A DNA stretch of 64,000 nt from Variovorax sp. CF079 (GTDB lineage: Bacteria > Pseudomonadota > Gammaproteobacteria > Burkholderiales > Burkholderiaceae_C). The position numbers and the translations under genes were made by a program. Positions 27,409 to 36,674 of this stretch are shown one piece after another; position 1 is the first letter of the stretch, and every line of letters starts with the position of its first letter. A model generated the notes under the pieces. That model was given only the letters and a program-made list of their open reading frames with translations. It ran no database searches and was not told where the DNA came from. The stretch covers positions 62,001-126,000 of the forward strand of contig NZ_FMZU01000023.1 in NCBI RefSeq assembly GCF_900101545.1, read 5' to 3'.

Positions 27409-27547
27409 GGAACAACGCTTCATTGATCGTGACATTCTTCAGCGCCTCGATCCGCTTGCCCGCCTCGAGCTTCACGACGCGGTCCACCAACAGGAACGGA
27501 TAGCGGTGGGGAAGCCTTTTCAGAATTTCGTGGATGTCCAACTTCAC
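27409..27547 (-). pseudogene. fabZ: fabZ N-terminal fragment (3-hydroxyacyl-ACP dehydratase)
   Basis: The minus strand reads MKLDIHEILKRLPHRYPFLL followed by VDRVVKLEAGKRIEALKNVTINEALFQ, which is the conserved start of FabZ. Homology ends just before the catalytic GHFP histidine motif; beyond it the frame runs antisense into the broken plus-strand gene. It has about 46 of the usual 145 or so residues. The precise end of homology at about 27409 marks an insertion or deletion junction. It cannot be active. Confidence 0.8.
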
Positions 27548-27953
27548 GCAAGCCCCTTATCGTCGTATCGACGGCTCCTCTCGGGCAGATCCCGGCCGTT
27601 CATCCCGCCACGCCGTGGGGCCTGTCCTGCTTCCGCGGCGGCGCATAGGTCCGGCTTTCTGTCCCGCGGACCGATCAGCGGGCGTGCAATGCCTTGCTGG
27701 CCGTGGTGTTGGGCTCTGACAGTGCGACCACGCTGCCCGAAGCCGATGTCCGAGACCTACGAAGCCTCTGAGCCCGCAGCGAGACTGGGCCAGGACTGCG
27801 CCCTGACGGCCTCGCCCATCTCGGTCCTCCGGTGACGACCCTCGCCAACGGCACGGCGACGTCGACACCAGTCACCGGTGACATGGGCAATCGACAGCAG
27901 GCCATCGCGCGCGCCCGTCTGCTGGCGCCGACGGGCATCGCGCAGCGCTAAGC
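27548..27953. other. Region without a supportable gene
   Basis: Frames on both strands are short and without recognisable products. It separates the fabZ scrap from the EAL gene and is probably part of the same rearranged stretch. Confidence 0.4.
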
Positions 27954-28697
27954 TCAGGCCGCATCCCAGACAACATTCGGCAGCATGGCTATGCCAGGAC
28001 GTGCAAATAGGTAGCCCTGGAACAACTTCACGCCGAGGCTTCGGAGCGAATCGACCTCTTGCCGGGTCTCCACCCCTTCCGCGATCACCTTGATCTGGAG
28101 TTCGTCGCACGTCGCGACGAACCCCTTCACGATCGTGAAGCGCACGGCGCTGAGGTGGATGTCCCGAATGAAGCTCATGTCAATCTTGACGATATCCGGC
28201 TGAAAAGCGGCCAGCAGTTCGAAGCCTGCATAGGCCGCACCGAAATCGTCGATGGCCGAGATGAACCCGAAGCGCTCGAAGGTTTCGAACGTCGCGGCCA
28301 GTTCGCGCAGGTCCTTGAACGGCTCGCCCTCCGTGATCTCGAACATCAGGCGATCGACGGGAAAGCCCACTCGCTCGGCCGTGCGGATGGCAGATTGGAA
28401 ACATTCCGCTGGCCTTGCAATGTCGTTGGGCATGACATTGAGACTGAGCCTCGATCGCATGCCGAGCATCGATGCCATCTCGATCGACCTCACGCGGCAC
28501 GCCTCGTGGAAAGCAAAGCGATGACGCGCCTGCACCTTGCCGAGCACCTCGAAGGCCCCTTCCCCGTGAATGCCTCGAACAAGCGCCTCATGCGCGAAGA
28601 TGTCTCGCTGCTCGAGGTCCACGATGGGCTGGAACGCGATGGTGAAGTCCGGCCCGATGCGAGAACCGGCGGCCTCGGTGATGTTTTCGGTTTTCAT
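27954..28697 (-). CDS. Stand-alone EAL-domain c-di-GMP phosphodiesterase
   Basis: 247 residues, a single EAL domain. All catalytic residues expected for hydrolysis of cyclic di-GMP are visible: E37 of EALVRG, the Asn of LSLNVMPND, Glu of FEITEGE, the Asp pair of AIDDFG, Lys of IVKID, Glu of VIAEGVET and Gln of LFQGYLF. No sensory domain is attached. The start codon overlaps the stop of the upstream diguanylate cyclase (ATGA), so the two are translated together; the cyclase probably supplies the sensing. The alternative longer frame lies inside the cyclase gene and was rejected. Confidence 0.93.
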   Translation of the reverse strand: MKTENITEAAGSRIGPDFTIAFQPIVDLEQRDIFAHEALVRGIHGEGAFEVLGKVQARHRFAFHEACRVRSIEMASMLGMRSRLSLNVMPNDIARPAECFQSAIRTAERVGFPVDRLMFEITEGEPFKDLRELAATFETFERFGFISAIDDFGAAYAGFELLAAFQPDIVKIDMSFIRDIHLSAVRFTIVKGFVATCDELQIKVIAEGVETRQEVDSLRSLGVKLFQGYLFARPGIAMLPNVVWDAA

Positions 28698-31483
28698 TGG
28701 ACCAGCTGCTCCCGCCTCGCAAATGAGGATCCGTACCGGGCTTCCTGGGTTTCGGACCTCGACGCGGCCATTATGAATCGGTTTCTTCCCTCTTTCTTGG
28801 CCGCGTACAGCGCCGAGTCGGCGCATGCCAGCAGCGCGGGAAAGTCCTCATCCCCCTCCGAGATCGCGACACCGATGCTGGTCGTCACCTGCAAGGTGCG
28901 GCTCGGAAGGTGGAATACCGGCTGCATCGCACTGATCACCTTGCCGGCAACCAGCCGCGCTTCGTCGGCATCGGTGACACCTTCGAGCAGGACCACGAAT
29001 TCGTCGCCGGCGTAGCGCGCCGCCATGTCCGTCTCACGCACGCTCTCCTTGAGCCGACGGCCGAATTCCTTGAGCACCGCGTCGCCCGCTGCATGGCCCA
29101 GCGAATCGTTGATTGACTTGAAGTAGTCGATGTCCAGGAACATGAGACAGACCGGAAGGTGGGACCGCCGGGATCTGGCGAATGCCTCGCGCACGTGCTC
29201 TTCGAAGGACCGGCGGTTCGGCAGGCCCGTGAGCGCGTCTTCACGCGCGAGGGTGTCCAGCTGCATCTGCTTCTGCTTCAAGTCGCTGACGTCGTTCGCC
29301 AGGATGTACAGGCCGACGACCTCGCCCTCTGCATTTCTCTGCGGCAGGTAGGTCGTCTGCAGAGTTCGCTCGCCGACCAGCAGCTTGGCCGTCTGCTCGA
29401 AGGAGACCTCCTCGCCGGCAAACGCGCGCGCCAGCAGCGGCTTGCGCATCTCGTAGTGCGCGTCACCAACGGCCTCCCGAATGGGCCGGTTCATCATCGA
29501 AGATGGCGGGATGCCGAGCCAGGTCAGGTACCTGCCGTTGCAGAATACCACCCGCTCATCGCGATCCAGCTCGGTCAGGAGCGCCGGCACGTTATCGGTG
29601 AGCCCGCGCAGGCGTTTCTCGCTCTCGGCACTGCGGATCTCGGCTCGCTTGCGCTCGGTCACGTCGAAGGTCATCGCATAAAAGCCTCGCACGATGCCTT
29701 CCTGATCGCGATCCGGAATGTAGTGAGACTGGTACCAGTTCTGACTGAGCCCGCGCGTACGGTATCCAGTCATCTCGAAGGTCACCGCTTCCCCGGCGAG
29801 CACACGCTGCACATAGGGCTCGACCATCTTGAAGTCTTCGATTCCACGCACATCGGCCATGCTCTGGCCCACCAGCTCCGCGTTGTCGTGCAGCGCCCGC
29901 ACATGTGCGTTGACAAAGGTGTAGCGCAACGATGCATCCACGTGCGAGACCAGTGCCGGGAGGTTATCGGTGATGGTGCGAATGCGAGCCTCGCCCGCAG
30001 CTCGCTCGCGTTCGGCCACCTTCTGGCGCGTGACGTCGAAGGTCATCACGTAGTAGCCGAACACCTCGCCGGCATGGCGTATGTCGGGTACCAGATGGCA
30101 CTCGAAGAAACCCTCCTTGCCATTGCGATCGTAGGTGCCCACGTAGCGCGTCGCCGTCCCCGCCAGCACTTTGGCAATCTCCGGCTCCAGTTGCTTGTAG
30201 ACCGCCTCCGGCAGCGACTCCTTCATCGTCAGTGTGCCGATGTCGGCCTTCGTCTTGCCGCGCATGGCGAGTCCCGCCTTGTTGCCGAAGAGGCAGACCT
30301 GGTGGCGATCGAAGTAGGCGACGACGGCCGGCAGGTTGTCGGTCACATCGCGCAAGAACCGTTCGCTCGACCGCAGCCGCTCGTGGGCGATCTGGCGCTC
30401 CAGCATGAGCGAATCGAAGGTGCGCGAAAGATCGCCGATCTCGTCCTTGGGGCCGACCTGCTCCAAGGGGGCGTAGTTCGAGACGGCGCGCGAAACCTGC
30501 ATGTGTTCATGCAGCTGTGACAAGGGCATGAGCTGGGAGCGCATGACCACGAAGGCGAGCCCCCCGACCAGCGCGGTCAGGAGCAGCGCGCCCGCCCAGG
30601 TGTACCGCTCGATCTCTTCGATGCGGGCAAAGGCCTCGCTTCGCGGATAAATGCCCCCGAGCACCCAGTTGGTCTGGCTGCTGCGCTTGAATGCGTAGAG
30701 CCCGTACACGCCAACGCGATTCATGGCTTGGGCCGTACCCTCAAATCCGGCGATGGCGCGGTCCAGCGCAGGATTGCGGCCTCCCTCAGCATTCACACTC
30801 TGCAGAATCAGGTCCTTGCGAGGGTGGTCGATAACAATGCCATCCGTATTGGCGATGAACATGTATCCGCTCTTGCCAAATTTGATGTTGGCAAGTTCAC
30901 CCAGGAAGTTCTGCTCCTTGAGGCTGATGGCGCCGGAGATGACATAGACCACTTCACCCTGGCTGTTCAATACCGGCTCCGTCATCGCGATCTGCGCCAG
31001 ACCGTTGAGTCGATTCCGGTAGGGCTGCGAGATGACGCCCGCCTTGGCAGCGACCGTCCGCAGGAAGTATTCGCGGTCTTTGATATTGACCTTGCCGATT
31101 TTGTCCGCGCCGTTGAGGTTGGCCACAAGGTCGCCGTTCCTGTCGACAAAGGCGACGTTGTCAAAGGCCTCCTTCAGCGACTTGTGCTGCATAACAAAGT
31201 CCTGCAGCAGCTTGCTGTCGGCAATGTGTTGTGCCTCGACGCTGTTGCCGAAGGTCTTGAGCAAGGTGCGCCGGCTTAAGAACTTCTGATCCACTGCATC
31301 GGCGATGGCCGAAATCCGATCGAACTGTTCGTTGGCGATGTCCTCCTGCATGTGGCGCTTGGCAAAGTAGAGCGCGGCGGTGGCGACGCCCAGCGTCGTC
31401 AGCAGGACAACGGCGACCATGCCCAGGGACAACCGGGCGCGCAGGCCGAGGCGAGAGAGGCGAAGGACTGGGAGGCGCATCAT
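28694..31483 (-). CDS. Membrane-bound sensor diguanylate cyclase (Cache-HAMP-PAS x3-GGDEF)
   Basis: 929 residues: N-terminal membrane helix (about 15-37), periplasmic double-Cache ligand domain (to about 295), second helix with a HAMP segment (about 300-370), three PAS domains (about 380-490, 505-615 and 635-745) each ending with the F-x-V-T-E/R-x-K linker, and a C-terminal GGDEF domain. The active site reads AGDEF, a common active variant, and the inhibitory site RETD sits five residues before it. It should make cyclic di-GMP in response to a periplasmic signal. Its partner phosphodiesterase overlaps its stop codon by four bases. It is the first gene of this two-gene operon. Confidence 0.93.
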   Translation of the reverse strand: MMRLPVLRLSRLGLRARLSLGMVAVVLLTTLGVATAALYFAKRHMQEDIANEQFDRISAIADAVDQKFLSRRTLLKTFGNSVEAQHIADSKLLQDFVMQHKSLKEAFDNVAFVDRNGDLVANLNGADKIGKVNIKDREYFLRTVAAKAGVISQPYRNRLNGLAQIAMTEPVLNSQGEVVYVISGAISLKEQNFLGELANIKFGKSGYMFIANTDGIVIDHPRKDLILQSVNAEGGRNPALDRAIAGFEGTAQAMNRVGVYGLYAFKRSSQTNWVLGGIYPRSEAFARIEEIERYTWAGALLLTALVGGLAFVVMRSQLMPLSQLHEHMQVSRAVSNYAPLEQVGPKDEIGDLSRTFDSLMLERQIAHERLRSSERFLRDVTDNLPAVVAYFDRHQVCLFGNKAGLAMRGKTKADIGTLTMKESLPEAVYKQLEPEIAKVLAGTATRYVGTYDRNGKEGFFECHLVPDIRHAGEVFGYYVMTFDVTRQKVAERERAAGEARIRTITDNLPALVSHVDASLRYTFVNAHVRALHDNAELVGQSMADVRGIEDFKMVEPYVQRVLAGEAVTFEMTGYRTRGLSQNWYQSHYIPDRDQEGIVRGFYAMTFDVTERKRAEIRSAESEKRLRGLTDNVPALLTELDRDERVVFCNGRYLTWLGIPPSSMMNRPIREAVGDAHYEMRKPLLARAFAGEEVSFEQTAKLLVGERTLQTTYLPQRNAEGEVVGLYILANDVSDLKQKQMQLDTLAREDALTGLPNRRSFEEHVREAFARSRRSHLPVCLMFLDIDYFKSINDSLGHAAGDAVLKEFGRRLKESVRETDMAARYAGDEFVVLLEGVTDADEARLVAGKVISAMQPVFHLPSRTLQVTTSIGVAISEGDEDFPALLACADSALYAAKKEGRNRFIMAASRSETQEARYGSSFARREQLVQ

Positions 31484-32192
31484 GTGAGTTCAGGTCGGAA
31501 CAGCCGCAGCTCGATGCCGCAGACCCGGAAGCGTCGCTTCGCTCTGGTCATCGGGTCAACGCCTCGGCCAGCATACTCATAAAAGCCCGCCCGGCACACG
31601 TGCGTGAGCGACCAGAGATCGCACGAGCGTGAATGAAGTTGCGTTGTCACGACGCAATTGCTTCGAGGGGCGGCGTTTTGTCGGCCAGTGCCGTTCAACC
31701 CCCGGCTGCACTTCTCGGCCAGCCAATCCTTCGGCGTTTACTAAAGCATTCATTGCGAGATCGAAAGCGCTGCATGAATCCACCGGAAGGAGGGGAGCAG
31801 GCTGGTTCCTACGGTTAGCAGAGGGGAACAGCTTTTCAGAGCCTATGGCGCGGGAAGCTTTCCTACCCATTGTTCGGCTGAATAGACTGCGGTGATGGGC
31901 CACCCAATTTAGATCTATGTACGTCATAGCGGCGGCCGTGCACTGCTGAACTTCCGCTTCCCGCTGCGATGCGTGACCGGTTCCTAGAAGGGGTGTCCAA
32001 GGCACGCTTCGACTCGGAAGACTCCCGGGTCACTCGGAGCTGGTTGTACTTCCCGAGTGGAACGCCGGCTCCGGCGAGCCGGGACACGCCAGAATTCCGA
32101 TCGCGGCCATCAACGTGAACTACTCGAGCGGCGACGAAGAGAGTCATGCTGTCGCGCCCAGCCGCCGCTCCCATGGCGGCTCCCTTCCAAGC
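31484..32192. other. Long intergenic region without a supportable gene
   Basis: About 700 bases between the divergently placed cyclase gene start and the end of the EamA gene. Several overlapping short frames occur, none with a convincing start or family. It must contain the cyclase promoter near 31490-31600. Confidence 0.4.
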
Positions 32193-33110
32193 TCAGGTCT
32201 GCGAAGTAGTCTTCCTTCGATGCAGGGACCACCCGAGGGTCATTCCGGCAGCGGCGATCAGGATGGCAACCGAGCCGACGAACTGCAACAGCTTGAGCCT
32301 ATGATCGAAGGCGACGAAGTCCACGACCATGGCGAAGATGGGATAGAGGAAGGACAGTGCACCTACGGAGTGCGTCGGCAGCTTCTGGATCGCGCCGTAC
32401 AGAAGCGCGAAGACCAGACCCGTGTATACGGCGCCCATCACCACGAAATCGCGCCAGGCCCGATAGTCGGTTGGAAGATTCGTGAGGTCCGCGAAGGGCG
32501 CGATCATGACGGTGCCGACGCAGACATGGATCAACGCGATGAGGTGCGGTGGCGTGTCGCCCAGCTTCTTGGTCGCGATCGCCGCGATGGCGTAGAAGAA
32601 TGCGGCGCCGAGCGCCATCAGAACGCCGGCGATGTAGGCGCTTGCGGGCCCTGCGTAGGCCGCCGCTGAAGGTCTCGTATAGACAATGAGCAGCACGCCC
32701 GCGAATGCGATGCCAAGCCACGTCAGCTTGGTGGCGGTGATGCGCTCCGAGAAGAAGATCGCGCCCAGGCCGACCAGCATGAACGGCTGCGTGTTGTAGA
32801 CGGCGATCGCAACGGAGATCGATGCCCGCGAGAACGAGCCGAAGATCAGCAGCCAGTTGAGGACGATGGCCACGCCGCCGAGGGCCGCCCAACCGACCTG
32901 CTTGAGCGTCAGCCTGCCGACCAGCGCTCCTGTGAGGAAGCATACGACCAGCAGCGTCGCGGCTCCGAAGACGCAGCGCCAAAACAGCAGTTGGATGATA
33001 GGCTGCCCGGAAAAAACGACGAACCACCCGATCGTCCCCGAAATCAGCATGGCGGCAACCATCTCGACGGTGCCGCGAATCCTTTTGCTCTTGTTGCTCT
33101 TGTTGCTCAT
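32193..33110 (-). CDS. EamA/DMT-family transporter
   Basis: 305 residues with ten predicted membrane helices in two EamA repeats, the usual drug/metabolite transporter layout. It probably exports an amino acid or metabolite; the substrate is unknown. Conserved features include the Pro in TQPFMLVGLGAIFFSERI and the second-repeat counterpart GALSFLYPIFAMVVDFVAF. The N-terminus is a short Ser-Asn-Lys repeat (MSNKSNKSKR) encoded by a tandem TTGCTCTTG-type repeat. The gene stands alone on the minus strand. Confidence 0.88.
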   Translation of the reverse strand: MSNKSNKSKRIRGTVEMVAAMLISGTIGWFVVFSGQPIIQLLFWRCVFGAATLLVVCFLTGALVGRLTLKQVGWAALGGVAIVLNWLLIFGSFSRASISVAIAVYNTQPFMLVGLGAIFFSERITATKLTWLGIAFAGVLLIVYTRPSAAAYAGPASAYIAGVLMALGAAFFYAIAAIATKKLGDTPPHLIALIHVCVGTVMIAPFADLTNLPTDYRAWRDFVVMGAVYTGLVFALLYGAIQKLPTHSVGALSFLYPIFAMVVDFVAFDHRLKLLQFVGSVAILIAAAGMTLGWSLHRRKTTSQT

Positions 33111-33885
33111 TGCTCAGACTTGCACTCGGGCCGGGGGCGCCGTCTTGCGAGAGCGGCAGGAACGACCAACACCTGCCGCTGGTCGCCCGCAATGTTAGTG
33201 TGCTTTGTCCCGCGCGGCCCTAGACCTGGCCGTGCGCCAGGTGATGGCCTTGTTGGGTGTGTCAATTGCGTGATCCGCGACGATGGCGGACCATCACCAA
33301 AAGGACACCTGTGAGGACGTGGGAGTAAGCCACCCTATTGGACTGACGTTCGAGCGCTGCTCAGGAACCTGCTGCTCGACGGGTTGCCATCGCACTTGGT
33401 CCCCATTTCGGACGATGGGGGCGACCTCAAGTTCCATCTTTCATGTGCCGCCGGGCCGCACCTAGGAAGCGTTCGCGTCTACGGCCCCGGTGCTGACGGT
33501 AAGCGGGTGTCGCGGGGGTTCTTCGAATTCGTCGAGCGAGCTGCGCGCGGCAGCATTTCCGAGCTGATACCAGCTCAGCAATTCGACAATGTGCGACTGC
33601 GCGTGGAGGTAGCCGTGAATGACCAAACCGGACTGTCTGCGGGACAGCAGGCGCATGCCATTGGCAGAAAAAGACCTGCACGACTTTCGAGTGGCAGCAG
33701 CGCCGCGGCTTCGATCCAGGAATCTAGGATGTTGGCCGCAGCAGAAACTACTGCCACTTTCATTGCGTCAATGCGAGCACGACGATGAAAACTGAATGCC
33801 AGGTCGCCAAGCGACTCGCAAGGATGATTGAGGCGTGTGCGCGCGTTGAGCACGGGGCCGTCGAACGCTTCGGCGAGCGAGCGCA
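33111..33885. other. Region without a supportable gene
   Basis: Plus-strand frames at about 33283-33465 and 33384-33788 were examined; neither has a recognisable family, and both change between coding-like and non-coding composition. This may be decayed DNA at the edge of the element-like segment to the right. Confidence 0.4.
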
Positions 33886-34248
33886 TCAGCGCGACAGGTC
33901 TGGAGCGCGTTGCCCTGCAGTGTCGGCCCACATCTCCGCTGTCGCATCGCGCTCCAACTGCCGCGCGTCTACTTCATGTCCGCCCTCCTGCATGAGAGTT
34001 CCCCGCCTGGCTTGCCGCAGCATGTGCCGCGGAACGTCTGGGTCGGTCATCTGCAGCAGATCCAGTTCGCGCTCGGCCAAGGCGGCTTCTTCGGCCTTCC
34101 GCTGGATCAGTTCGTACGCCAACAGGAACGGCAGCGACAGCAGCGCCAGCACGGCGTAGATCTGGCCCATGGCTAAACCCGCAATCACGACCAAGGGTGT
34201 CAGCACGATGATCACGATCACCCTGGCCATTAACCAAAGATGTCTCAT
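33886..34248 (-). CDS. Small membrane protein with a charged cytoplasmic tail
   Basis: 120 residues. Two hydrophobic segments (about 5-27 and 29-46) are followed by a soluble charged helix (QRKAEEAALAERELDLLQM) and a tail with DPDVPRHMLRQARRG. No family is recognised. The composition and clean start support a real gene. Similar small two-helix proteins occur in integrative-element backbones, and it lies beside such genes here, but that link is an inference. Confidence 0.6.
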   Translation of the reverse strand: MRHLWLMARVIVIIVLTPLVVIAGLAMGQIYAVLALLSLPFLLAYELIQRKAEEAALAERELDLLQMTDPDVPRHMLRQARRGTLMQEGGHEVDARQLERDATAEMWADTAGQRAPDLSR

Positions 34249-34389
34249 GATTCATCTTGCTGCAGCGCGACCGGCCGAGGGTGTCGGGAGTTGCCAGTGC
34301 TGGCGTAGGACTGTCGCACACTCGGGGAAGTCCCGAAGTCGAAAGACTGACATCTCCCCCGTCCTGCGGGGCAGCGCCGGGTCCGCTCC

Positions 34390-34743
34390 TCAGGCGCGCC
34401 CGCTGACCTTTCGCGCCAGCAGCCAGACCACAGGCGGCGTCAGCATGCGGGCCAGCGCCTTGACGCGGTCGACGCGGTGCGTCTTCATGAAGACCGAGGC
34501 CGATTCGTCCCCGTGCTGCTTGCCGGCGAGCGGGCTGGTGTAGTAGTAGGCGGCGACCGAACGGCGCGGCCGGCCGTCCGGCGCCTGCAGCGGCTTGGTG
34601 TGGCCGTGGTAGCTCGCGGGGCCGTGCGGCAGCACGATGGTGCGGCCGAACTCGGGCTGCACGGTGGTCACGCAGCGGTCCTGCTTCTTGTCCCAGAGTT
34701 CGAGCCCGGAACCCCAGGCCGGGTCCCATCCCTTGTCCCGCAA
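34390..34743 (-). pseudogene. 2OG-Fe(II) oxygenase, C-terminal fragment
   Basis: About 117 residues reading WDPAWGSGLELWD ... PEFGRTIVLPHGP-SYHGHTKPL ... RRSVAAYYYTSP. This is the last part of a prolyl-4-hydroxylase-like 2-oxoglutarate oxygenase: the distal iron-binding His is in YHGH and the 2-oxoglutarate Arg in RRSVAAYY. The N-terminal half with the first His and Asp of the iron triad is missing; a stop (TAA) occurs directly before the first codon at 34744. The abrupt 5' end lies 118 bases from the start of the recombinase gene, so this may be where an element inserted. Confidence 0.75.
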
Positions 34744-34861
34744 TTAATACACTAACGGCATGCCAGCTTAGCACCCAGCAAGCACGCCCTCACTCCATCA
34801 CAAAGTGACAAAACCAACCCAGCTAGGCAAAATCAACTTCCTCGCCGTTAGCGTAATTTCA

Positions 34862-35887
34862 ATGCCTTCTCTCTCCCTCTTCGAAGAGTCGCCCCTCGCC
34901 GTTCATCGCCTGGCGTTTGAGCGATGGTTGCGGGACCAGCGCGCCGTTGGATCCCTGCGCCAGGCGTCGTCCATCGAGGTCTACCGAGACATGTGGGGCA
35001 GCTTCACGGCCTGGTGCCTCGGGCAATCCCCGGCCGTGTCGCTGGCGTCTCTCGATGTCCGCGATCTGCAGGCGTTCCAGGCGGCGCGCTTCGGCATGAA
35101 AAGCGCCGACCTGTCGCTCACCCCGCGTCACGCGCTTCGCCTGCTGCGCCTGATCGACCGGGTGCTGCGTCACCATGCCGCTGAGACCGGCGAGCCCGTG
35201 AACACGGCGGCGAGCGACTGGATCGATGCGCACCCGGAGATCCGCTACGCCGAAGCCGCGCAGGCCGATCCCTTGCCTGAGTTTTTGTCGGTGGCCGAGG
35301 CGCGGCACCTGATCACGTTCTTGTCGGATGCGCGACCTCGCCCGGGTCTGTCGGGCTCACGCCGCGACAGTCATCTGGCTTTCACCTGGCAGCAGCTGCG
35401 CAATCGAGTGGCCGTAGCGCTGCAATTGGGCGGGGGCCTGGCACCGGGCGATGTTCGCGCGCTGACCCTCGATGCGCCGACATCGCGCGGTGGCCGCGTG
35501 CGCGAACGCCCATGGAAAGTCGCGGTGCCGGGCAACGGCAATTCGCCTGCACGCGAAACGCCGATCGCCCCTTGGGCGGGCGAGTTGCTGCAGCACTGGC
35601 TCCAAGTCCGCACGGAAGCTCGCATTCTGGGCAATTTCCTTTTTCCGTCGACCCGCAGCGGCAAGCCCTGGAGCAAGGATGCGCAGTACAAGGCCGCCAG
35701 GCAGGTCTTGGAGGAAGCAGGTCTGGATGCCAGCGATGGCGGCTCGTTCCGGTTGCGGCATACCTTCGCATTGCGGCAGCTGCGCCGCGGGACAGATTCC
35801 GATCAGGTCGCACGGTGGCTTGGTGTCGAGCCAGAGGCCATGGGCAAATACCGCAGAGTCGTGAGCAGTCCCGAAGATGTGGTCTAG
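34862..35887 (+). CDS. Tyrosine-recombinase-fold protein with several catalytic residues replaced
   Basis: 341 residues with an N-terminal SAM-like core-binding domain (about 15-125) and a C-terminal catalytic-type domain (about 145-335). The expected box I Arg (as in TGLRxSE) is Ala194 in GGLAPGDV. The HxxRH box reads F296-R-L-R299-H300, lacking the first His. The LGH box is LGV (V322). The nucleophile-like Tyr is kept (Y330 in KYRRV) with the second Arg. It may therefore be inactive or a structural relative rather than a working integrase. The ATG at 34862 begins just before the folded region; an upstream extension was rejected. Its product is otherwise intact, so it is probably selected for something. 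Confidence 0.8.
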   Translation: MPSLSLFEESPLAVHRLAFERWLRDQRAVGSLRQASSIEVYRDMWGSFTAWCLGQSPAVSLASLDVRDLQAFQAARFGMKSADLSLTPRHALRLLRLIDRVLRHHAAETGEPVNTAASDWIDAHPEIRYAEAAQADPLPEFLSVAEARHLITFLSDARPRPGLSGSRRDSHLAFTWQQLRNRVAVALQLGGGLAPGDVRALTLDAPTSRGGRVRERPWKVAVPGNGNSPARETPIAPWAGELLQHWLQVRTEARILGNFLFPSTRSGKPWSKDAQYKAARQVLEEAGLDASDGGSFRLRHTFALRQLRRGTDSDQVARWLGVEPEAMGKYRRVVSSPEDVV

Positions 35888-36015
35888 CATCTGATTCACA
35901 CTGTCGAACGGGCACCCAGCAATCAGACGCATTGGTGGACTGGCGAATGGAGTTAATCAGCTTCCAATTGGCAACCGAGTAAAGTCGGCCCTTTATTCAT
36001 TCAATGGAAGTATCC

Positions 36016-36549
36016 ATGGCGCAAACGTACAAGCAGATCCAGAAGCAGATCGAACAGCTTCAACGACAGGCAGAAGCTCTGCGCAACAGTGAGGTCAAAG
36101 GTGTCATCGACCGCATCAAGGTGGCGATTGCGCACTACGGCCTGACGGCTGCACAACTGGGACTTGGCACGAACAAGACAGTTGCTCAGCCGAAGAAGGC
36201 CACGAACGCGTCGGGCAAGTCCGGTGCGAAGTTCAGTGACGGCAACGGCAACGTCTGGTCAGGCCGTGGACCGCGTCCTCAATGGCTTCGTGACGCGCTG
36301 ACGGCGGGTCGGTCGATCGACGAATTCCGAGTGGGATCGCGCAAGAAGTCGAAGCCTGTCTCCGTGGAGACCGTGTCCGGCGAGACTGTTGCGCCAGCTG
36401 CCCGCCCTGCCCGCAAGAAGGCGAAGCGCGCCGCGTCGAAGATCTACAAGGATGATGCCGGCAATTCCTGGAGCGGGATGGGGCCCAAGCCCGGATGGCT
36501 GAAGGCCGCACTGGCCGCCGGAAAGACTCTGGAAGACCTCCGGGGTTAA
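36016..36549 (+). CDS. H-NS-family DNA-binding protein with two C-terminal DNA-binding modules
   Basis: 177 residues. A coiled-coil oligomerisation region (about 1-35) is followed by two copies of the H-NS DNA-binding unit, F/Y-x-D-x-x-G-N-x-W-S-G-x-G-P-x-P-x-W-L: residues 73-104 (WSGRGPRPQWL) and 144-175 (WSGMGPKPGWL), joined by a basic Lys/Arg-rich linker. Ordinary Burkholderiales H-NS homologues have one such unit. It should bind and probably silence AT-rich DNA. The second Met was chosen as start because GGAAG lies six bases before it; the upstream ATG adds four residues. It lies in a mobile-element-like segment. Confidence 0.9.
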   Translation: MAQTYKQIQKQIEQLQRQAEALRNSEVKGVIDRIKVAIAHYGLTAAQLGLGTNKTVAQPKKATNASGKSGAKFSDGNGNVWSGRGPRPQWLRDALTAGRSIDEFRVGSRKKSKPVSVETVSGETVAPAARPARKKAKRAASKIYKDDAGNSWSGMGPKPGWLKAALAAGKTLEDLRG

Positions 36550-36674
36550 CCACGCGACCAGGACGCTGGCACTCCATGGGCAGCGCAGGGGCGTCAACAG
36601 TCGATCTCGCGACTACCGATGCCCTCGCGGTCGCCGATCCATCGACTACTTGTTCGCTTCCGCTGCCAGCTCGG

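Noticed and set aside
33384..33788. Plus-strand 134-codon frame
   Set aside because: Composition changes along the frame, no family and no start signal.
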